Below, piece by piece: positions 11,909 through 17,068 of a stretch of 18,149 nucleotides of DNA. Location of the stretch: NCBI GenBank assembly GCA_018302185.1, contig JAGVZX010000005.1, forward strand, positions 1-18,149. The letters run 5' to 3'. The notes beneath the pieces are model-generated. The model saw only the letters and a list, made by a program, of their open reading frames with translations. It ran no database searches and was not told the origin of the DNA. How positions within the stretch are numbered: position 1 is the first letter of the stretch; each line of letters opens with the position of its first letter. A program made the translations under genes and the position numbers. Source of the stretch: Candidatus Woesearchaeota archaeon. GTDB taxonomy: Archaea; Nanobdellota; Nanobdellia; Woesearchaeales; UBA10200.

Positions 11909-13540
11909 CTATTTCACACTATTCTTTTCTGCATATCTTCTTATTGCCATGCTTATTGTGTGCACTTTGATCTCTTTTCCTATCTGCTGCGAGATTGAAG
12001 GCTTGAATTTTTCTGCAGCAGCAGTGATGTTGAGCAAATCTTGTTTTAAGATCTCTACCAGATTTGGGTTTTTCTCAAGCTCTTTGTCAACCAAGCTCTG
12101 CACGCTCAACAGCTTCAGATGCCTGATAACTTTTACGATGCCGTTGCCTGCATCAACTTCGACAAGCATACCGTCTTTAAGCTTGGCTGTTGCTTTTTGC
12201 GTTCCAACAATACAAGGGATGTTCATCTCTCTGCTGATTATGGCAGCATGACAAGTTATGCCTCCTTCATCTGTTACAACAGCAGACGCTTTTTTCATCA
12301 ACGGCACAAACTCAGGTCTTGTCATAGGCGCAACTAAAATGTCCCCTTCATTAAATTTGGAGAAATGTGTCTCGCCTAAAATCACTCTTGCAATGCCCTG
12401 CACTTTGCCTTTGCATGCGCCTAATCCACGAAGATTCCCAACTTGGCCATAGCTTTTTTGCAGTAGGTTGTATATTCCAACAGCTTTAACTCCTGAATAA
12501 AATGTGCTTTTTTTTGGCTTGTAGATCTCAAGAAACAGGTTCTTTCTTTGCGAGATTAAATTCAAAATATTTGCTTTATTGATCTCTTTTGTAACTTCCT
12601 CTACCCTGATCACTCCCATCTTCTCAAATGGAAGATTATGCAATTGGCAGATACGCTTCATCAATAGGTCATAATAATAGTTGGTAAGCAATGTGTGTTT
12701 TTTTCTCTTATCTCTTAATATAAACAACTGTCTGAAATAATAAAAGAGATTCATGAGGTTCTCTGAAAGATTATGTTTTTGCTGGATCTTCTTGTGCTCA
12801 AGTTCCCAATTTGTTGTAAGTCTTGTTATTTCTTGTTCAGGGTTTACAATCTCACTAAGTCTTTTTGTGAAATATGCTTCATCTAAAACAGAAGTAGATT
12901 CCCAACTGTTATTGACATAAAAAAATTTCTGTGAATGCTCTTTGATTAGCTGTTGGATTTTGTCTTGAGGTAGGTTCTTTAGTCTTAATTGTGCAATATT
13001 CAACAGAGCAAGCTTCTCTTCCTGCGCATAATTAAGCCATGATGTCTTTAGCATTATGCTTGTTTCTTTGTCACTCAATCTAATGTTCTCTTTTTCTAAC
13101 TCATGCTTCAGAAGCTCTTCACCATTTGGGTCGTATAAGTCGCAGAAAAATGCACTGCACCAATAATCATAGTTTAATCCATCTAATCTCTTGATAGAGC
13201 TTTGCAGTTGCTTAAGGTTCATTTGAGCAATATTACTATTATTAAGTGTTTCATAATATCTGTACAGTAATGAGCTTTTCTTTTCACAAATCTTTAGAAA
13301 TCTGTCAATATGTCTTGGATCTTTCTTTTGCAGCTCAAGGTTCCTTTTTGAGATTGCAACAAAGTTGTCATACAATTCAAATGCTTCAAGATATTTTCCA
13401 TTAGTCAATGCCCAAAAGCCAAGCCTAGCTCCTATGCAAAACATGGCACTTTTACATGGCGCAAATATATAATACGCTTTTACATTTCCTGCCTGCTTGT
13501 ACCAGCTGTTCTTTTTTATCTTATCTATTGTTTGTCTCAT
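11909..13540 (-). CDS. Orphan PEP-utilising-enzyme mobile (phosphohistidine) domain protein
   Basis: 543 residues. Around 375-465 is the swivelling phosphohistidine domain of PEP synthase, PPDK and rifampin phosphotransferase: GDILVAPMTRPEFVPLMKKA, then EGGITCHAA with catalytic H431 and NIPCIVGT. Neither the ATP-grasp nor the PEP-binding TIM barrel seen in those enzymes is present. Instead there are about 370 residues of mainly helical, Lys/Asn/Gln-rich sequence with several aromatic clusters, and a C-terminal 45-residue module (NITAAAEKFKPSISQQIGKE, then TISMAIRRY) that resembles a small helical DNA-binding or regulatory domain. The domain may accept phosphate from an enzyme encoded elsewhere (inference). 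It is divergent from the DUF2000 gene with shared operator-like sites. Its TAG stop is followed by 72 open codons. Confidence 0.7.
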   Translation of the reverse strand: MRQTIDKIKKNSWYKQAGNVKAYYIFAPCKSAMFCIGARLGFWALTNGKYLEAFELYDNFVAISKRNLELQKKDPRHIDRFLKICEKKSSLLYRYYETLNNSNIAQMNLKQLQSSIKRLDGLNYDYWCSAFFCDLYDPNGEELLKHELEKENIRLSDKETSIMLKTSWLNYAQEEKLALLNIAQLRLKNLPQDKIQQLIKEHSQKFFYVNNSWESTSVLDEAYFTKRLSEIVNPEQEITRLTTNWELEHKKIQQKHNLSENLMNLFYYFRQLFILRDKRKKHTLLTNYYYDLLMKRICQLHNLPFEKMGVIRVEEVTKEINKANILNLISQRKNLFLEIYKPKKSTFYSGVKAVGIYNLLQKSYGQVGNLRGLGACKGKVQGIARVILGETHFSKFNEGDILVAPMTRPEFVPLMKKASAVVTDEGGITCHAAIISREMNIPCIVGTQKATAKLKDGMLVEVDAGNGIVKVIRHLKLLSVQSLVDKELEKNPNLVEILKQDLLNITAAAEKFKPSISQQIGKEIKVHTISMAIRRYAEKNSVK

Positions 13541-13551
13541 TCTAACATTTT

Positions 13552-13575
13552 ATTCATTATCATATTCATTATCAT
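13552..13575. repeat. Two tandem copies of a 12-bp unit in the 5' leader
   Basis: ATTCATTATCAT occurs twice in a row (13552-13563, 13564-13575) directly upstream of the minus-strand phosphohistidine-domain gene. On the minus strand the unit contains two ATGs, and an open frame of 12 codons from 13575 ends in a TGA that overlaps the gene's ATG (ATGA, 13540-13537). This may be a translationally coupled leader peptide, or simply low-complexity DNA. Confidence 0.55.
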
Positions 13576-13589
13576 ATTTGTATAACATT

Positions 13590-13650
13590 TGTTAATATAT
13601 TAACAGATTTTGCTGCTTCTCTATATAAATATTCTGTTAAATCCTTAACA
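13590..13650. promoter_or_regulatory. Bidirectional promoter with two TGTTAA-N4-TTAACA operators
   Basis: TGTTAATATATTAACA (13590-13605) is a perfect 16-bp palindrome; TGTTAAATCCTTAACA (13635-13650) repeats both 6-bp arms exactly, 45 bp away. The TATA box for the plus-strand gene (TATATAAATATT, about 13623-13634) lies between them and abuts the second site, which would cover its start region. The first site contains a TATA-like core that could serve the minus-strand gene. One regulator probably controls both genes. Confidence 0.65.
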
Positions 13651-13687
13651 AAATCTTAATAAGCAGGCTATTATTCTCGACAAAATC

Positions 13688-14083
13688 ATGAAGATTGCAA
13701 TAGTATTGAAGGAAGATCTGGGTATAGGGTTTGCTGCTAATGCAGCTGCATGCATAGCATCCGGGCTTTTCCATCGGGAAAATGAGCTGCATGGTGAGAA
13801 GATAGAAGGAAATGACCTTAGCTTTATCCCTATAACAAAGATACCGTTAATGATCTTTAGGCAGAATTCTAAGCCTTGGGAAGAATTATTAAAGCGTGCA
13901 AAGAGAAATAAATTAAAATATATGCTGTTTACAAAAGAGGCTCAAAGCACAACAGATTATGTTGAGTATATCAATAGGGTGAATAATAAGCGATTGGAAG
14001 ATGTTGTTCCTTTGGGCATAGGCGTTCTTGGTGAGGATAGTCTAGTAAACAAGTTTTCTGGGGATTTGCCTTTATTGAAATAG
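13688..14083 (+). CDS. DUF2000 family protein
   Basis: A 131-residue protein matching DUF2000: KIAIVLKEDLGIGFAANAA at the start, a central 'FIPITKIPLMIF' strand, and the C-terminal block VVPLGIGVLGEDSLVNKFSG-DLPLL. The family is related in fold to Pth2 peptidyl-tRNA hydrolases, but its activity is unknown and I would not assign hydrolase function. The start ATG has no Shine-Dalgarno; the predicted mRNA leader is about 36 nt and carries an operator-like palindrome at its 5' end. It shares its control region with the phosphohistidine-domain gene, suggesting related roles or joint induction. Confidence 0.8.
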   Translation: MKIAIVLKEDLGIGFAANAAACIASGLFHRENELHGEKIEGNDLSFIPITKIPLMIFRQNSKPWEELLKRAKRNKLKYMLFTKEAQSTTDYVEYINRVNNKRLEDVVPLGIGVLGEDSLVNKFSGDLPLLK

Positions 14084-14104
14084 TTATATTGTACCGATAT
14101 TGCC

Positions 14105-14112
14105 TTTTTTTT
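14105..14112 (+). terminator. T8 tract after the DUF2000 gene
   Basis: Eight consecutive T, 21 bp after the stop, with no hairpin. Consistent with archaeal T-tract termination. Confidence 0.45.
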
Positions 14113-14211
14113 ATTATTTGAAATAGTCTCTACCTGTTTAAAGCATGTTTATCCTTATTATAACTTATCTCCGATGTAATCATTTCTACACCAGTATACA
14201 AAAACGTAACA

Positions 14212-14308
14212 TTTATATACTAGTATGCTTTATTATATTATTCTCGATAGCAATTATGATGATAAATACTAAAAACCTAGTATCGAGGCAAAAAAAACGT
14301 AGAGGTGA
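14212..14308 (+). promoter_or_regulatory. ftsZ promoter, structured leader and Shine-Dalgarno
   Basis: TATA box TTTATATAC (14212-14220) predicts transcription from about 14241-14243. CTCGATA (14243-14249) can pair with TATCGAG (14281-14287), so the mRNA would begin with a 7-bp stem closing a 31-nt loop, ending 14 nt before a strong Shine-Dalgarno, AGAGGTGA (14301-14308), placed 6 nt before the ATG. This leader of about 73 nt is unusual in a window of mostly leaderless genes and could be a control point for FtsZ level. Confidence 0.5.
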
Positions 14309-14314
14309 CCAGGA

Positions 14315-15385
14315 ATGGAATTTTTCGTAAGCGAGGCATTAAAAAATGGCAATGGATACAGCGGAGCAGAATATCAAGTCGGAACTGCAAATATTAAAGT
14401 TATAGGCTGCGGTGGCGGCGGCAGTAATATGGTAAACTGGCTGTATAAAAAAGGAATTAAGGGAGCAGAGATCTTAGCATGCAACACAGATAAAGCTCAC
14501 TTGGATATGATCAATGTTGAAAAGAAATTTCTAATCGGTAAAAATTTAACAAGAGGATTAGGCTGTGGTGGATTCCCACAAAAAGGAGCAGAAGCTGCTC
14601 AAGAAGCTTTGAATGAAATAAGAGATGCATTAAGAGGCAGCGATCTAGTTTTCGTATGCGCAGGCATGGGCGGTGGAACTGGAACAGGCTCAGCACCAGT
14701 AGTTGCTAAAGTAGCAAAAGAGAACGGCGCAATTGTCTTAGGAACAGTAACGATGCCTTTCAAGATCGAAAGAGCAAGAATAGACAAAGCAGAATTTGGT
14801 CTTGAGCAATTAAGAAACAACTGCGACACTGTAATTGTTATTGACAACAACAGGCTAGTCCAGATTGCAGGAAATTTACCTGTACAGCAGGCATTTGCAG
14901 TCGCTAATGAATTAGTCTCAACCATGATTAGAGGAATTGTAGAGACAATCGCAATCCCAAGCTTAGTCAACCTAGATTTTGCAGACGTAAAAGCTATCAT
15001 GACAAATGGTGGTGTAGCAGCAATCGGCGTAGGAAGCTCAGACACTGCAAACAGAGTAGATGAAGCAGTTAAAGGAGCATTAAGCAACCCATTGTTGGAC
15101 ATCAGCTATGCTGGTGCAACAGGAGCTTTGATACAGGTCGAAGGCGGTCCTGATATGACACTTGAAGAAGTAGCAAGAATTGGAGAGCTAGTCACAGAAA
15201 CTCTTGACGATGATGCAAATGTTATCTGGGGCGCTCGTGTCAATGAAAACATGGTAGGTAAAATAACAGTGATTACAATAATGACTGGTGTTACCTCACC
15301 TTGGATACTAGGAAAAGAGCAGAAAAAGCAAGGCAAACTCCAGGCAGCAAGATTCAATGAGCAGCTTGGGATCATAACTGTGTAA
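14315..15385 (+). CDS. ftsZ: Cell division GTPase FtsZ
   Basis: 356 residues, the tubulin-like GTPase that assembles the division ring at midcell. The nucleotide-binding loop GCGGGGSN (31-38), the tubulin signature GGGTGTGSAP (119-128) and the T7 loop N219-L-D221-FA-D224 with its catalytic acidic residues are all intact. The C-terminus is short: the globular domain is followed by a basic stretch and ends FNEQLGIITV, so a long disordered linker is absent, but a terminal anchor-like peptide may remain. Many archaea carry two FtsZ proteins; only this one is in the window and no sepF is adjacent. The start is fixed by the AGAGGTGA site 6 nt upstream. Confidence 0.97.
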   Translation: MEFFVSEALKNGNGYSGAEYQVGTANIKVIGCGGGGSNMVNWLYKKGIKGAEILACNTDKAHLDMINVEKKFLIGKNLTRGLGCGGFPQKGAEAAQEALNEIRDALRGSDLVFVCAGMGGGTGTGSAPVVAKVAKENGAIVLGTVTMPFKIERARIDKAEFGLEQLRNNCDTVIVIDNNRLVQIAGNLPVQQAFAVANELVSTMIRGIVETIAIPSLVNLDFADVKAIMTNGGVAAIGVGSSDTANRVDEAVKGALSNPLLDISYAGATGALIQVEGGPDMTLEEVARIGELVTETLDDDANVIWGARVNENMVGKITVITIMTGVTSPWILGKEQKKQGKLQAARFNEQLGIITV

Positions 15386-15416
15386 GTTAAGGTTTCCAGG
15401 AGAATAAGTTTGCATT

Positions 15417-15481
15417 TGTTTTTTATTTTTTTATAAATTTAATTTATCTTTAAGTTAATCCATCACGGTTTTTGTTTTTTT
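15417..15481 (+). terminator. T-rich terminator region after ftsZ
   Basis: Two T-rich blocks (15419-15432, with runs of 6 and 7 T, and 15469-15481) follow the ftsZ stop. This fits strong T-tract termination. The rest of 15386-15485 shows no gene. Confidence 0.45.
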
Positions 15482-15485
15482 ATCT

Positions 15486-15574
15486 TGTCATACGCTCGGC
15501 ATAAGAATTTGTCATGAACTTGGCATAAGTGTTGTCTAAACTTTACGTCCTTTTTATATGTCTTGAGAGGCATA
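15486..15574 (+). promoter_or_regulatory. Repeated TGTCAT...GGCATAAG boxes upstream of the zinc-ribbon gene
   Basis: TGTCATACGCTCGGCATAAG (15486-15505) and TGTCATGAACTTGGCATAAG (15510-15529) are direct repeats, 16 of 20 identical, 24 bp apart. A shorter relative, TGTCTTGAGAGGCATA, lies at 15559-15574 inside an imperfect inverted repeat (TATATG...GGCATATA). A TTTAAA box at 15602-15607 then gives a leaderless start. The boxes look like binding sites for a regulator of the downstream gene. Confidence 0.45.
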
Positions 15575-15622
15575 TAATTTTTCTTTTTTTTACCAAACAA
15601 ATTTAAACAACCTGCTTACTCA

Positions 15623-16015
15623 ATGCTTATGTACATTCCAAAAAGATACGGCATGAGCAAGATAGATTCCTGTCCTTTCTGCCAGAAAAATGCGACTACA
15701 TTGAACAGCCAAAAGGTTCCTGTCTGCGCTGCGCATAAGCAGGATCAGCTTGACGGCTTGAAATGCATCTGCGGCTCTACTTTAGATATCCTGAACGGCA
15801 AATTTGGAGTGTTTTTCTCGTGCATGAAGTGCGGCAACATTAGCTTGAAGAAAGTTCTTGAGTTTAATACAGTAAAGCCGATGGCTAAGGAAGTTAATCA
15901 GCAAAGACAGCCTATAAGATCATCAAGCGAAAGAAAGGAAACAAATGACAGGAAAGAAACAAGTAACAGGACAGAAATAACCATAAGAAGCGATGATCCT
16001 AGGTACTTTGATTAG
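15623..16015 (+). CDS. Double zinc-ribbon protein with disordered tail
   Basis: 130 residues. Two metal-binding units are visible: C17-x2-C20 with C35-x2-H38, and C48-x-C50 with C67-x2-C70. The second (CICGSTLDILNGKFGVFFSCMKCG) resembles the topoisomerase I C-terminal zinc finger, which binds single-stranded nucleic acid. Residues 85-125 are charged and low in complexity (RKETNDRKETSNR), ending with DDPRYFD. Probably a nucleic-acid-binding accessory protein (inference). The start is uncertain: ATGs at 15623, 15629 and 15650 are in frame; the TTTAAA box at 15602-15607 is centred 25 bp before 15629, so a leaderless start there fits best, giving 128 aa. Confidence 0.65.
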   Translation: MLMYIPKRYGMSKIDSCPFCQKNATTLNSQKVPVCAAHKQDQLDGLKCICGSTLDILNGKFGVFFSCMKCGNISLKKVLEFNTVKPMAKEVNQQRQPIRSSSERKETNDRKETSNRTEITIRSDDPRYFD

Positions 16016-16026
16016 GGACTGTTTTT

Positions 16027-16039
16027 TGTATGTGCACAA
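16027..16039. repeat. 13-bp inverted repeat, left of fic
   Basis: TGTATGTGCACAA; its exact reverse complement is at 17029-17041 on the other side of the Fic gene. The core TGTGCACA is itself a palindrome. It lies 11 bp upstream of the fic TATA box, so it may be an operator as well as, or instead of, a terminal repeat. Confidence 0.75.
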
Positions 16040-16050
16040 ATGACCGAAAG

Positions 16051-16062
16051 ATTTATATATTA
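16051..16062 (+). promoter_or_regulatory. TATA box of the Fic gene
   Basis: ATTTATATATTA, centred 26-27 bp before the ATG at 16082, with no Shine-Dalgarno; a leaderless transcript is predicted. A partial copy of the flanking repeat (TTATGTGC, 16060-16067) overlaps its downstream edge. Confidence 0.6.
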
Positions 16063-16081
16063 TGTGCCCTTACACTAACCT

Positions 16082-17020
16082 ATGGCTTATATAGAAACAA
16101 TAAAGCGTAATAATAAAGAGTATTACTACCTTACCAAAAACCTAAGGCTCAGCTTAAATAAATGGAAAAAAATCAGGATTTTCTTAGGAGATAAAAAACC
16201 ATCACAAGAAGAGCTAAAAAAGCATGCCAAAGAAATAGAGGATAAATCAAAGCCTTTCTTAAAATCTTCAAATTATGCCTATCTTTCAGAGCATGATGCA
16301 GAAACTTTGCAGGACTTAAAAGAAAGCTATAATACCTGGCTTAAACATATACCTCAAAGTGTAAAAGAAAAACTGAATGAAGATTTTGTAATACGTTTTA
16401 CCTACCATAGCAATGCAATTGAAGGCAATAGGCTTACGTTGAGGCAGACGGCTCTTATCCTTAAAGATAAAGTCATTCCCTCAGGCGTGCGTGCACAAGA
16501 TTATAATGAGGCAATAAACGGAAAGGAATGCCTGGATTATATCAAAAACTACAAGGGAGATCTAAATACACAGTTTCTTGAAAAAATGAATGGAATCCTT
16601 ACAAAAAATACAGGCTTAGTTTATGGCGGCAGAATACGTTTTTTTGATGTGCAGATACAAGGCTCAACTCATGTTCCACCTCCTTACACAGAAGTCAAGA
16701 AACACATGCTTAACTTCTTTAAATGGTATAGTGCAAATAAAAATAAGCTTCATCCTTTTGAATTATCTTCATTAATCCATGCAAAATTGACATGGATACA
16801 TCCATTTGAGGATGGAAATGGCAGAACATCAAGAGCAATCATGAATTTTATACTTATGAAAAAAGGCTTTCCTATGTTTTTCATCCCGTTTGAAAAAAGA
16901 GAAGAATATTATCAATCGTTAGATATTGCAGATAAAGGAGACTATGTAGCATATATCTCAAAAATGCTGCAATTGATTATCGATCAGATACGAAGTTACG
17001 GGCACACTAAAAAAAAGTAA
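16082..17020 (+). CDS. Fic family protein (AMP/nucleotide transferase)
   Basis: 312 residues. The complete Fic motif HPFEDGNGRTSR is at 240-251, with catalytic H240; Fic proteins normally transfer AMP from ATP to Ser/Thr/Tyr hydroxyls of target proteins. An inhibitory helix motif precedes it, S110-NAI-E114-G115 (pattern S/T-x3-E-G/N), making this a class II Fic protein that restrains itself through the glutamate competing with the ATP gamma-phosphate. The flap region VQIQGSTHVPPPYTEV (190-205) is conserved. The N-terminal 75 residues are basic and helical and not recognised; there is no C-terminal winged helix. Target unknown. Flanked by 13-bp inverted repeats and followed 48 nt later by an RNA helicase gene. 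Confidence 0.9.
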   Translation: MAYIETIKRNNKEYYYLTKNLRLSLNKWKKIRIFLGDKKPSQEELKKHAKEIEDKSKPFLKSSNYAYLSEHDAETLQDLKESYNTWLKHIPQSVKEKLNEDFVIRFTYHSNAIEGNRLTLRQTALILKDKVIPSGVRAQDYNEAINGKECLDYIKNYKGDLNTQFLEKMNGILTKNTGLVYGGRIRFFDVQIQGSTHVPPPYTEVKKHMLNFFKWYSANKNKLHPFELSSLIHAKLTWIHPFEDGNGRTSRAIMNFILMKKGFPMFFIPFEKREEYYQSLDIADKGDYVAYISKMLQLIIDQIRSYGHTKKK

Positions 17021-17028
17021 TCCTTGAA

Positions 17029-17041
17029 TTGTGCACATACA
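17029..17041. repeat. 13-bp inverted repeat, right of fic
   Basis: TTGTGCACATACA, exact reverse complement of 16027-16039. It starts 9 nt after the fic stop and ends 27 nt before the helicase ATG, inside the presumed helicase promoter. Confidence 0.75.
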
Positions 17042-17068
17042 CTTATTGGCAGGTATTTACACTTAATT

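Noticed and set aside
11865..12251. A 128-codon plus-strand open frame
   Set aside because: Most of it lies antisense to the 3' part of the phosphohistidine-domain gene, whose motifs are unmistakable, and it has no recognisable domain or ribosome binding site.
14145..14330. A 61-codon plus-strand frame with a hydrophobic central stretch upstream of ftsZ
   Set aside because: It covers the ftsZ TATA box, leader and Shine-Dalgarno, overlaps the ftsZ start, has no ribosome binding site of its own, and its composition is what AT-rich DNA gives by chance.
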